DNA of 64,000 nt, from positions 182,305,432-182,369,431 of the forward strand of contig CM073591.1 in assembly GCA_037074705.1 (NCBI GenBank). Reading direction: 5' to 3'. Shown piece after piece: positions 33,786 to 44,395 of this stretch. The notes under the pieces were generated by a model. The model ran no database searches, had not been told where the DNA came from, and saw nothing but the letters and a program-made list of their open reading frames with translations. The first letter of the stretch is position 1, and each line of letters opens with the position of its first letter. The stretch is from Zhengitettix transpicula (taxonomy: Eukaryota > Arthropoda > Insecta > Orthoptera > Tetrigidae). The translations under genes were made by a program, and so were the position numbers.

Positions 33786-34814
33786 TATATATATTGTAAT
33801 ATACAAAAAAAGGACTTTTAAATGAATGAAAGATTATACACTTTAACAAACAATAAATTTATTTTTAATACTTTAAAACAATTACACAAATTTTTAAAAA
33901 ATATTTCATGGTCTCTACTGGGCTCGATAATGGCGAATCATTTTATTTCTCAACTTAAACACAAATTCCAATTTAAAAGAGAAAAGATTTAGTCGTGAAT
34001 TAACTAGAACGAAATTTACTTGTCAGCGAAGTTAAACTAAAAAGATGGATTCTAATTAACAAATTTTAATCAAAAGAAGAAAACGAAATCTGACGGCTAT
34101 CTTTTAATCAGGTTTACATAATTAGTTGTTTTTTATTGTTACTCACGATAGCATTCCAGGATACCTTGTAATTACCGAAACACTATGGCGGGGTTTTGCA
34201 CTGCTTCTATAAACTCACAGATCTAAAATTAATATTTTTAGTTCAAAACTCAGGAACTAGAATGATCCTCCTTCTGCTAATTCTGCCCGGCTATGTTCAC
34301 AAGACTGGTTGTGCTTAGTAGGTTTCGTATTTCTGCTCGAGTGAATATTTCATCTTGAGCAAAATGTTCATGGACCAATCAACGCTGTTGATTGGTAATT
34401 CTCGATGTTTGTCTGCAAGTTTACTTTAAATATTTGAAATTGTCTTGTCTATTTCCAACACGACCAATTTCTGTCGTGTCTGATTGCCAACATTTCTACT
34501 TAACTTTACTTTTTAAAAGAATATATCGTCTATTTTAATACGACCATTTCCTATCGTTTCTGCTTGCCAACTCTAACTTCTCAATATCTTCCTGCGACCA
34601 AACCTTCCTGCTAATGCGACCTGAACTCTACCATATCAACACGTGAACTGGACTCTCTCGTAATTTTGAGTGCGCATTGCTTCTTCCGACAAAGGAAACA
34701 ATACTTGGCTAAATTGTTGCTGTGCTCTGTACCGCGGCCAAGAATATACTTCTCAAACAATTTATTTTTTAATTTCTCAATTAATGTCTTAACTAATTGG
34801 CATTACAATATATA
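33786..34814 (-). mobile_element. AT-flanked repeat family X, copy 1
   Basis: Bounded by TATATATATTGTAATATAC at 33787-33805 and CATTACAATATATATATTG near 34801-34820, inverted relative to each other. In the family orientation (minus strand) it carries GTGAGTAAC (34138-34146), AAAAGATAGCCGTCAGATTTCG (near 34084-34105) and GAGCCCAGTAGAGACC (near 33905-33925), in the same order as the other copies. It has no coding capacity. The class was not identified; both LTR-type and TIR-type elements are possible. Confidence 0.6.
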
Positions 34815-35738
34815 TATTGTAGCAATAGTTAATTAGGCCATTAAATTGATTAGGGATAATTTGAATTGTTTTGATAAATGAATTGTAGCGATATTTGAGC
34901 GACGAAAGCGACAATAGCTCTGAGCTCTGTTGCTTTGTTGAAGAGCCGAAATGGCGATTGTGCGGGCAAAAGTAAAGTTAGTCTACGATCAACCTCGAAA
35001 GGATAGACAACCAAATCTGCATACGAGAAGTCTACGTCTACGGTCAGCCACGAGAGGAGAGACATTAAAACAAATCTTCACCGAGATACATAGCAGTTCG
35101 ATCCAAATCGATAAATAAAACAGTAAAAGTCTAAAATCTGCAAATCGTGAGTTCCTGTAAGCAAGCAGATAGTTGGTCAGAGAGATTTTCTAACAACAAG
35201 CCAACGGTGAAGCAAAGGTTGCTTCAGTATAAAAATAGAACAATTTTGCATTGGGGGAAACCGACATCCGATAGCTGACCAATTAGGAGAAGATCATCCA
35301 AGGTTCCTGAGAACTGAGTACGTGCATTTCAACAGCGTATGTGTAAAATCTGTGAGGACATTTAGAATCAGTGTAGTAAAATTTTGCATTTAAAGTGTAG
35401 CGTTGAAGCTACAAAAGAATTCTGGTACCAGTCGGACATTATGTGAGTAACCAAAACTTTGATAATAATAATTTGTAAACGATAAATAAAAGGGTAGTCA
35501 GATTTCGTTCACCTTTCATTTCATTCATTTCTTTAATTTAACTTTCTTTCATATATCGACATATTGTTTTTAGGTAAATTTTAAACTGAATTGTTTATCA
35601 GTTTATTAAATCACTTTTCTGTTAATTATCAAACCCAGTTACGACCCTAGAGATGAGATCTTATTTTGATTGTAATTGTTTTAATTTTTGGAAGCCAGAA
35701 ATGAATAAATAAGTTGGTATTGTTGTGCCACGGCTTAA
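34815..35738 (+). mobile_element. AT-flanked repeat family X, copy 2 (inverted)
   Basis: Starts at the palindrome CAATATATATATTG (34807-34820) shared with copy 1, so the pair is head-to-head. It carries GTGAGTAAC at 35443, ATAAAAGGGTAGTCAGATTTCG ending at 35507, and CAAACCCAGTTACGACC near 35631, matching copy 1 in order. It meets copy 3 tail-to-tail near 35738. No gene lies within it; the small frame at 34850-35065 is not conserved in other copies. Confidence 0.6.
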
Positions 35739-36417
35739 TTTTCAGGTCCGCCTATCGGGCCTCCAATAAAGATAGTTACAAAATGACAATTAAAATCTTA
35801 CAATGCAAAATATTATGACTTAAATAAATATGAAATATTATATTTACACATTAGGTTTACAATTAATAAAATTCCGTTTTGTTTACTTTACCCTTTTCTG
35901 TTCATCTGGCCTCGATCTCAACTGATTTTTTAAACACATCACAGAAAGGCCAAATTTCACTGAATTTAGAGATGTTTTAGTTTTCAAACACAAATCACTT
36001 CCTGCTCATAACTGTTGGTAACGTTTTTTGAACAATCACCGTTGATAGCTTTGTTCTCTATAACTTTGATAATTGCATGAATATGGCAATAGACGAAATA
36101 TTCCAAACTTGTAATTGCAAAACCCGGGACTTTTAATATAACATTTCTCTGCTTACTAATCAATCACATTTGCTCTATCATAGTACCAGGAACTCTGTAT
36201 ACTAACTCCTCAAAACGCACCTTTCGGCTTCCTGGTCCAAGCAACTCTGAATTTTCAAGTTCTGTACGTCTCAGTGCTGTATGAGGCAACAATGCAACTC
36301 TAGCAAGCAAGCATTATAGGCTCCATATTCTTGTATACAATCCTCATATTCACACCGCCGATAATGAAAATTGTAAAATTTTGTTTATTATATAATGACA
36401 TATTCTTAATTACCACG

Positions 36418-36469
<52 letters not shown>

Positions 36470-36470
36470 C
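35739..36470 (-). mobile_element. AT-flanked repeat family X, copy 3
   Basis: Plus-strand sequence GGTCCGCCTATCGGGCCTCC at 35745-35764, then ATTAAAATCTTACAAT, TTTACTTTACCCTTTTCTG and AGGCCAAATTTCACTGAATT. This parallels copy 4 (GGTCTTTATTGGGCCTATT ... AGGCCATGTATCACTGAATT). It ends in a TA microsatellite at 36423-36469, where other copies end in ATTACAATATATATA. The frames at 36300-36534 are TA-repeat artefacts. Confidence 0.55.
36423..36469. repeat. (TA)n microsatellite
   Basis: About 23 TA dinucleotides. It lies at the end of family X copy 3. Confidence 0.95.
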
Positions 36471-37568
36471 AAATTCTAAAAATGGGTCCCTAAAAAAGAA
36501 TATGATTGGAATCCTTGATTCAGGCACAAAGTAATAAAAAATATTATTTGAATAGTTGAATGATTACATTCTTCAGTAAATTTGAATGGTCTACACAGTA
36601 AATTATCGTACATGTTTTCATATCATGGTCGCTTTAAATTAATTTCTTTTAGTGTTCAAAATATTATATTAAGAACTAAAAATAAATTTAATAAATTGAT
36701 TTTAAATATTTTCTGTAGTGATTTATTTAATTGACGGGAAACAAAATAATAGTAGCAACAGAAAAAAATCTGCCGGCTTGTACGCTTATTGCTTTCATTT
36801 TCATTTTATGAAAAGAAGAATTATTATACAGAAAATGAGTCTTAGGTTGACGTAATATATTGTAATACATAATACAGAGGATATTCCAAATACTAAATTA
36901 TGAAGGATTTTTTTAATAAGTGAGAATTATGAATGTTATTTGTGATTTATAACATACAAATGTGCAAAACCAATTAAGATGTAAACAATTTATAATGAAG
37001 TGAGCAAAAGCAGCACACAGAGAAAAAGATTGTTACATAAAAAGATCCCATCATATTTATTTTTAGTTTCATGCCAGCTTCAATTAAAGAGTTATGAGAT
37101 AATAAAAGAAATTCATCGAGGTCTAAAGAAATTTTATCTTAACCATTCATTCTCTTCAATTGAAGAAATAGTATGTTTGATATAGTCTTAAAATAACTTT
37201 CATGATGACAATATGACAGTATTAGGAATAGTTGTTAAAAACATTATTAGTAATATTTTTAAAAACAGCAGTAATTTTTTATTAAAATCAAAATATTAGT
37301 AATATGTGATGTTCCATAACTGGATATGTAATGTAGAGTATTACGTATATCATTATAGGTTAATCCATTTTCATATTGTAGACTCTCTTGCACGAATCTA
37401 CTCACGGCTCAGTTTACTCCATTATTCTCTACAACGTTTTCATTTCATCTCTCTATATCCCTCACTCACACACATTTGGCAAGTTATACTTAAAGTGTAA
37501 ATGTAAGTAAAGGAATCTACGACGTCAAAATGGCTCGAAATAGCTGTTGATATAAATATAGGTTTTAA
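36471..37568. other. AT-rich sequence, nothing recognised
   Basis: Small frames at 37000-37185 and 37306-37500 show no motif. Confidence 0.5.
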
Positions 37569-37808
37569 CCATCGGAAGGGCGTGGGACAAGTACCAAATG
37601 TCCGACCTACCGGATGCAGGTTTTTCTAGGGTTTTCCCTGCATATCTTTTAGGAAAATTTCCAGGTATGATCCTTAAACTATAGCCCGGAGTCCCCAGTT
37701 AACCCTTGGCTACTTTTCTCTACCTTTTCGCATCCCCACCTTTCAGGCTCTTTCCTATGCTGTAAGAAGGAAGTTCCACCATGTGAATTACCCTATATAT
37801 AGCCTATA
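37569..37808 (+). mobile_element. Palindromic retroposon, 5'-truncated (copy K)
   Basis: Starts abruptly at CCATCGGAAGGGCGTGGGAC, about 300 bp into the family, and continues to the ATATAGCCTATATTC tail. The upstream sequence GCTGTTGATATAAATATAGGTTTTAA (37540-37567) recurs just downstream (GCTGATTATATAAATATAGG, 37872-37895), together with GACGTCAAA upstream of each. The flank is therefore duplicated on both sides, which may reflect a long target duplication. Confidence 0.8.
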
Positions 37809-38929
37809 TTCTTATTATTATAATTCAAGGACTCGACGACGTCAAATATAGCTCGTAATAGCTGATTATATAAATATAGGTTTTAATTACGTAAAATGTT
37901 TATTTTCTTATGTAATAGAGTACTAAGTTTAGATATCCTTGGAGAGAATGTAATAAAATAACGATGCGGAAATTCATGTATGTTATTATAGTTATTAAAT
38001 AGCAACATTATGATATCAAAGAGTATACGAGTGATAACAGAATATGGTAGTAAATTATGCACATAATAACATATCCGTGGCTTTAAATGTGCGCTGCAAT
38101 GACAAGAATGTTAAAAGCATACAATACAGGAGGGATCTTAGAAATTAAGTGGGACTTCATCTAGCAAGAAAGAATTAATAAAATAAATTTAAAAGGCATA
38201 TTGCGTGAATTTCTAGATGAATGATACAAATTTGCGGATTTACCTGTAGTGAAAGTTTTTTGTTTTGTTTTAGCTAATAAAGACCGTCAATATCAATTGT
38301 GTCGCGTGCCAAGAAACACCTACAAATATTATTATATTATTACGCTTTCCAGACCTAGTTAGTTATCGTAGTCTGCCGTTAGTTGGCAGCAGTGGCGATC
38401 AAAAATCATATATCCATGTGTTATTCGCCGATTTTGTGAACGTATCAGATTTTTCTCTGAAGATGCCAGCGGTTATTCCCTAATTTTTGTTCAACAATAC
38501 GCGACGTGACATTTTTGCACGTCGAGTTCTCAACTCTTTTCGAACAACAATATAGGAAATAAATAATAAAATTTTTCGACCTTTATTCAAGCATAAAACA
38601 ATTAAGTAAGTAATTTCCTTTATTTTATTTATTTAAATAAACGTAATCAATTCTACATCTTTTTACTAATAAATTAGCGGCAGGATTATCTTTGGAGAAT
38701 GAAACAAATGACGTATTGAAATTTGCCATACTTGTCTTCTTATAAAAAAATATCGAGATCAGTTTATTTCTTCTTCTGGTTTCAACTTCTGAAACGTTAG
38801 GACGTGCTTTTTTGAAGACCTTCAATAAATTTATAGTTAAGCACGCTCCCAACAGAATCATTTGTTGTTGTTTTTTGAAAGAATAATAAACATCATCCAA
38901 AAGTTATAAAAAGGCACCAAAATTGAGAT
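37809..38929. other. AT-rich sequence, nothing recognised
   Basis: The minus-strand 91-codon frame at 38625-38900 has no recognisable domain. Confidence 0.5.
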
Positions 38930-39180
38930 TAAGCCACGAAGTGTCCCGGAACGGTCCATCATTCAACAAGTTTCCAGGAGGGCATCAGCAGGGTGTGAGC
39001 GCGGACATTCTGGTCCTCCATTTTCCCCATCGCGGAAGCTGATCGGATCAATCAACAGTTCTTCCGGGTCATCACAGCCAGGACGGATTGCAGATGTACT
39101 GACGTACTGAGTGGTGACTTTAAAACACGAGATTCGATTAATAAAGTGAAGTGGTCCTGTGAAAACGTTAACCAGCGCGA
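38930..39180. other. GC-richer block, unassigned
   Basis: Includes CGTCCTGGCTGTGATGACCC on the minus strand. There is no open frame and no match within the window; possibly regulatory, possibly an old repeat. Confidence 0.2.
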
Positions 39181-39716
39181 GTTGACAAAAAAGAATAATT
39201 TTAATAAAAATTGAGTTGGACGTACTATTTGTTGTTGTTTTTTGCTTGTTTTTATTTGTTGTTATTAGTTAATGTGGTTATTTTCGGCCCTTCCCATCAT
39301 TCGGCCGACATTTACAAACAATTATTTTCATTGCCAACCTATTTTAAAAAATCCACTAATATTATATTTTTTTAACTGTGTTTAATAGTGTTGGTGGGTG
39401 CGGTTGGCATCAGCGTCTGCCTCACAACTTAGTTCCAAAAACCGATTATAGGTTTTTGGAGGCGCCCAAACAAAGTTAAATTTCATTACCGAGATGTTAT
39501 GTGTTTTTTCGTGAATGAGTCAAATTGTAAAAAATAAATATATTAAATTGAAAATTGACGGTACATTGTTTTTGTTGTGTGTGTGTCAACCCCAACAAAC
39601 CTAAAGTATATGCTCTTTCGACTGAACAGGCTGGTGCAGTTACCTTTATCAGGTAGAACGAAAGGTCGTACGCAGTATTTATCATACGTTCTTAATATTG
39701 AAGAAGAACGGCTTTT

Positions 39717-39718
<2 letters not shown>
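39181..39718. other. No recognised feature
   Basis: Contains a short inverted repeat, CCAAAAACC(GATTAT)AGGTTTTTGG at 39435-39459, which can form a 9-bp hairpin. Otherwise nothing recognised. Confidence 0.4.
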
Positions 39719-39770
<52 letters not shown>

Positions 39771-40750
39771 AATATACAAATAATATCAATAATTGAAAAG
39801 ATTTTGCATCACGTTGAAGTCGTAATTTTATGTAATATACACTGAAATAATTAATTAAATTGAACTAATCTTTTAAATTATTGAATGAAAGGAGCATGAA
39901 AAATAATTACATTTAATCAATTTACTTAAACAATTGGTTTATTATGCTCAACTGTTTACCTTATAAAACAAATTACTTGTTGAACTTTACATCAATTTTT
40001 ATATAAAATGTCCTTTTCTCTTTCCTCGGGGTCTTTATTGGGCCTATTAAATAAAGAACAATTAAAATATTTTACAATTCACTATTAACAAATATTTTAT
40101 AAACTCTCGAAATTTAATCAATATAAAACGAAATGAAATCGAAATCTGACGATATTCTACCTTTTATTAACGTTTACAATATTAATTTTTAAATGTTTCT
40201 CTTTACTCACTCTTGTACCGGTAACCAGGGCAATTGTAGAGATTTAACAACACACTTTTCACCTCGAACACTTTAACAGGCCATGTATCACTGAATTTAG
40301 TTTGCTTCACTTTGCCAAACTCCGGCCGATTGACCACCGGACACAAAGTTCCGAAACCTTCGTTCCACCTATATCCGCCGACTTTACTTTGAGCTCCTCG
40401 ATAACGCAGGCCAAATGTGGATTGACGCTCTCGTCTCTAAACTCCGACCGAATTAAATTTTGTTAATTGCTCTACTGATATCTTTCACCAACTGCCAAAA
40501 TCAATTACTCTGTATACTACAATGTCCTGTGGCTGACCAACAAAATTTCAACTACTTCCGCATTCTGGAAGGTTTCGTGGCTGACTGCCGCTCCGTCGAC
40601 TTATTACGCGCACTAAAACCAACAATGTCCTGCCTGTTTAGTATTGTCGACCATTATTGTATCTCATTGTGTTCGCCGAAAACAATTTAGTTCAATAATC
40701 TCTAATTATTATTTCTTTTAATTGCCCTTTTATAATTACAATATATATAC
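39719..40750 (-). mobile_element. AT-flanked repeat family X, copy 4 (solo)
   Basis: Flanked by a TA run (39722-39768) followed by ATTGTAATATACAAAT on the left, and by ATTACAATATATATAC near 40733-40750 on the right. In family orientation it carries GAGTGAGTAAAG (near 40212), AAAAGGTAGAATATCGTCAG (near 40147-40168) and GGCCCAATAAAGACC (near 40031-40046). Length and internal order agree with copy 1. The plus-strand 76-codon frame at 40460-40690 is not supported as a gene. Confidence 0.6.
39722..39768. repeat. (TA)n microsatellite
   Basis: About 23 TA dinucleotides at the left edge of family X copy 4. Frames with YIYI runs at 39543-39783 come from it. Confidence 0.95.
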
Positions 40751-41974
40751 GTTCAGATCACAACATATTAATCGTATATTTATTTAACTTATTTTTATTA
40801 GTCTCTGTAGCGAATCTACATTTTCTGGGGAAATTTAATGCTTTAATGTTTTACATTAACGAAAAAGGCCAGTATTTTCTGATTCTGAAGCGTTTAAAGG
40901 AAAAGGGAATTCCAATCTTAATCCTCCCATGCATGGGTCAATATTTTACTTAAACAGAAGGTTTTCTCCCCCCTAAGAACACTCTTCTTAAAGATTGATG
41001 TGAAACTTGCCGGAAAGAATAAAATTTTACTTGACTGACAGCTTATTCCAGCAGTCTTCAATCTATTTTAAAGATTGGTTTTAAACCTTACGCACATCGC
41101 CTTGGTCTTCTGCTGAAACAGATGTTTACCACTTTAACGTAATGTTTCTATAACGACCTCCAGGGAACTCCTAAAAGAAGAGATTACTATTTACTTAATC
41201 GAAAAAGGCAATAAATAAACATTGACTAATAATTATGAGTTGGTAGGGCCAGAGTTTGATATGCATATGTAGATGTCAGATTGAGGCGGGGAAAGTGCCT
41301 GATACCTGATATTTAAAAGCCATTTGTAATGTGCAGCTCCTGGGGTTGGCTACTCGTATCTTAATCTAGACCGCAGCTGTTGTGGATGTGGATGGGGCAC
41401 CTGTCTCTCTTCCACGGGCTATAGTAGTCAAAAAACAACACCCTCAGGGAAACATCACCCTACAGACTTCCTTATTAAATCCGAATACAGGGCACACAGA
41501 GAAGTGGATGGGAACAAATAAAAAGCCATACAATAAAAACGGAACTTTCTAGCGCCTTACACGAAAAATATAGATTTAACAACCGCGAATACAGAATCTT
41601 CGATTAATTTTCGTAATGATTCCAGTATGTATAGAACTGCAACTGGATTGTCAAATAAAGCCGCAATATAAACAACTTCAAATACAGTATTTATTCGTAG
41701 ATTGACGATACATTATTTTACCTGTTGTTAAATTCAAAATCATTCTATAAATCGTCTAATAATACAGGTCTGCAAAAAAAATTTTTTTCCAGCTGCATAG
41801 AATATTTTTGTTGAATTATATGATTTAAAGGTAGCAGATTCAAAAAAGGTTTCCATATAGATTTTTTGTAAAATGAAAACATTTTTTTTTGATAAAAACA
41901 TTTATTACAGTGAACTAAATATATTATATATTTTTTTACAAGAAATCAAAAAATTGTTTCTTATTCATACACAA
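40751..41974. other. No recognised feature
   Basis: Mixed AT-rich sequence. A GC-richer patch at 41330-41430 has no open frame. Confidence 0.5.
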
Positions 41975-42293
41975 ATTTTAGGTATACTCTTTATATGGTG
42001 AAACCTTTCCTTATTCTCTTTCATGCTTCTCCGAACTAGTTTCACATTTCCTTCTCTGGATTTTCTATTGATCATCCAACAGTAGTCTGATATCACGGAT
42101 ATCCTAGTGAAATCTTTCACCAAGTTTGTAATAAAGGGGGTGTAAGAACTGTTCTTTTAAGCTGATTTTGCATCCTTGAGCTGTACACTGATTTTGTAGT
42201 CAGGGCCCTCAAAATCATGTGCGTTACATTCACGATTCTTTTTCTCTCATTGTTTCCAAAAAGAGAGGATCAGATAAAAGTTTTCAGATGTCG

Positions 42294-42307
42294 GGGCCAG
42301 TGAAAAC
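42294..42307. repeat. Target-site duplication, left copy
   Basis: GGGCCAGTGAAAAC, repeated as GGGTCAGTGAAAAC at 42849-42862 with one difference. It delimits retroposon copy L. Confidence 0.9.
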
Positions 42308-42848
42308 CAAGGAAGCCTGCGAAAGAATTCTCTCGCAGGTGAACCTTCCCAGAGAACTCTGGCGGAGGCTACCGTTGGGGATGCCTTCAAATCTCTCTGG
42401 TTTTTTGAACTAAGGTTCCCACAAGCCGAGGCACCTCGGCCTGTTTTGAGAGGTGTATGTTCGGGGGTCTCAGACCTTGGGCATATGATGAGAGTTGTCC
42501 GCTATTCCTATTGGAATAGTCTGCCTGCTGCCTCCTAAACTAGTCAAGGCACGGAGAGGGGCAAGCTGCGACCCCACAGCTAACCCCTCTCCCGCCATCG
42601 GAAGGGCGTGGGACAAGTACCAAATGCCCGACCTACCTGATGCTGGTTTTTCTGGGGGTTTTCCCTGCATCACTTTTAGGCGAATTGCCGGGTAGGACCC
42701 TTAAACCATAGTCCAGGAGCCCTATGTTAACCCTTGGCTACCTTCCTCTAGCCTTCCACATCCCCCCCTTTCAAATCCCTTCCTATGCTATTAAAGGGGA
42801 GTTGCCACCATGTGGATTACCCTCATGTAGTCTGTTACCTAAAAAAAA
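42308..42848 (+). mobile_element. Palindromic retroposon, full-length reference copy (copy L)
   Basis: The two 14-bp duplications fix its ends, giving a full-length unit of about 541 bp including 8 or more A at the 3' end. Palindromes in order: 42316-42339 (CCTGCGA...TCGCAGG around GAATTC), 42349-42362 (CCAGAG-AA-CTCTGG), 42425-42440 (GCCGAGG-CA-CCTCGGC), 42502-42519 (CTATTCC-TATT-GGAATAG) and 42638-42672 (TGATGC...GCATCA). It has no tRNA-like head, no clear A/B box and no conserved open frame. A folded RNA retroposed by a LINE in trans, or the conserved 3' end of an unidentified LINE, would both fit. Confidence 0.92.
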
Positions 42849-42862
42849 GGGTCAGTGAAAAC
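42849..42862. repeat. Target-site duplication, right copy
   Basis: GGGTCAGTGAAAAC directly after the poly-A of copy L. The codons for VFT in the interrupted protein lie within it. Confidence 0.9.
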
Positions 42863-43230
42863 TCTCTCTTTTAACTTGGCTTCAGATAGTCTTCTGAAAC
42901 TTGGAACATAGATATGTGAAACAATTCTTGGCAATGATTTGACTAACTGCTTTATGAACCCCAATTTAATATGAAGAGGCCTGGTAGTAACACTTTTTTT
43001 TTTCTGGCGGAACCAAGGTCGTATTGATGACGTTTTATTCTCGCCGAGATTAAACTGTCCAGTCAGCTTAAATCCAGTGCAATTATCTGGCTCTACTAAA
43101 CAAATAAAGCAAGGATATTTTGTATAACCTCTCTGCTGACCCAATAACATGGTTAGTATTTTGATATCTCCACAAACCATTAATTGATGCTTTTAATATT
43201 TGATTTTTTAAAGCATTTTAGCTTTTTGAA

Positions 43231-43779
43231 ACATGATCTAATCCAACAGCAGGTTATTTACGCTATATTTATTCCTAATATCCCAGATAATATACTTAAC
43301 CTCACCAGTAATATTATTCTCTATCAACCTGTTTCGACACGATCATTCGACTTTCCTCCTTACCCTAAAACTACTTTACCCACCTCCTCCTACCACTTGT
43401 CTCTTCAACCATTAACTTTTTTATTTATTTATTGCCAAGTCTAGCTGTGATTGATATAATTAAGGCGAGAAGTCTTAGTTTTATAGCCATTTTTGAGAAA
43501 AATTACTAAATTTTAATTCAATTTTATGATAAATACAAACAAAAACTTGAATTTAACAAAAACATTTGACGTGATGGAATTTTTTGTGTATATTTTTTCG
43601 ATTTATCAAGTTGAAATTTATAAGAAAATTTATAAAAATCGTATTCATTATTTTACTTGCAGAACTGTGTAATTTTACGTATAAGAAAACAAAAGAAATT
43701 TGATAATTATTAAATTAAAGTGATAATACTCAGAATTATATAATTACCCTTTTAACAAAAAAAAACACCTCGGCATGCA
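43231..43779. other. AT-rich spacer
   Basis: The 86-codon plus-strand frame at 43184-43444 has no known motif. Confidence 0.5.
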
Positions 43780-44395
43780 ATTTGTCATATTTCTAGTGCT
43801 TGTTGGCAGTAAACTGATTTGTCATAAAATAATGGTATGATCAGGTTTTAACAATCCTTTGAGTATGGCCGAAAATACACCAATTTTTCTGGCTGTGTAC
43901 TGCTGGACCAGTTGCTCTAATATTATGGCGCTGAGGATGGGAGTGACGATTATCTAAGTCAGGGTAAAGCTTGTCTTTTGCAGAGAATATTAAAATGTTG
44001 AAGGGTATAGAGAAAGAAAGAGTCCAGCGTTTCAAAGAGTATCTAGTTTCAATCAGAACTGTGGACTTGATTCCCAAAACTTTTTCTTATCGAAAATGAC
44101 TTAAAACGCCGTAAATTTGATGAAAGATTTCTAATACGTCGTTTGACTGAATTTCGTACTTTAATACACAATTTGATGCATAATATTATGCTCTACAATT
44201 TATTTATGTAATTATTTTTAATTGAATGCTTCATGCTTTTGCTATTATGCAATAAGTGAAAAGAGGAGCAAAATTTCTTGGTATTTGGGGCAGAGGAACG
44301 ATTGCTGAGACGTTTCGAATTGCATTACTCAATTTTTCACTAAAAGCCACAGAATTTACCAGTTGTAAGAAAAAAATAAAATACCCGGAAGATAC
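43780..44395. mobile_element. Long-TIR element, right part (Z2)
   Basis: Matches 16205-16955 of Z1: TTGGCAGTAAACT, GCCGAAAATACACC, AGAGTCCAGCGTTTCAAAGAGTATC (near 44020-44044), GAGCAAAATTTC, and the terminal ATACCCGG near 44381-44388. The left TIR is missing, so it is a 5'-deleted copy in the same orientation as Z1. Confidence 0.7.

Larger units (their letters stand above)
41975..43230 (-). pseudogene. Decayed repeat-encoded insect protein, interrupted by retroposon L
   Basis: On the minus strand the order is MVCGDIKILTMLLGQQRGY, TKYPCFICL, RPLHIKLGFIKQLVK and LSEAKLKERVFTD. Past the retroposon, VFTGPDI and KLLSDPLFLETMREKE follow, then SLKEQFLHPL, GERFH(stop)DI and SDYCW in shifted frames. 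I recognise this as a large family of uncharacterised, probably transposon-associated proteins common in insect genomes. I cannot assign a reaction. Several stops and at least two frameshifts show it is dead. The reading frame resumes exactly across the inserted element, so the insertion came after the gene arrived. The start codon at 43180 is internal; homology extends upstream to about 43230. Confidence 0.7.

Noticed and set aside
36300..36534. Frames on both strands with alternating Tyr-Ile runs
   Set aside because: Direct translation of the TA microsatellite; the same happens at 39543-39783.
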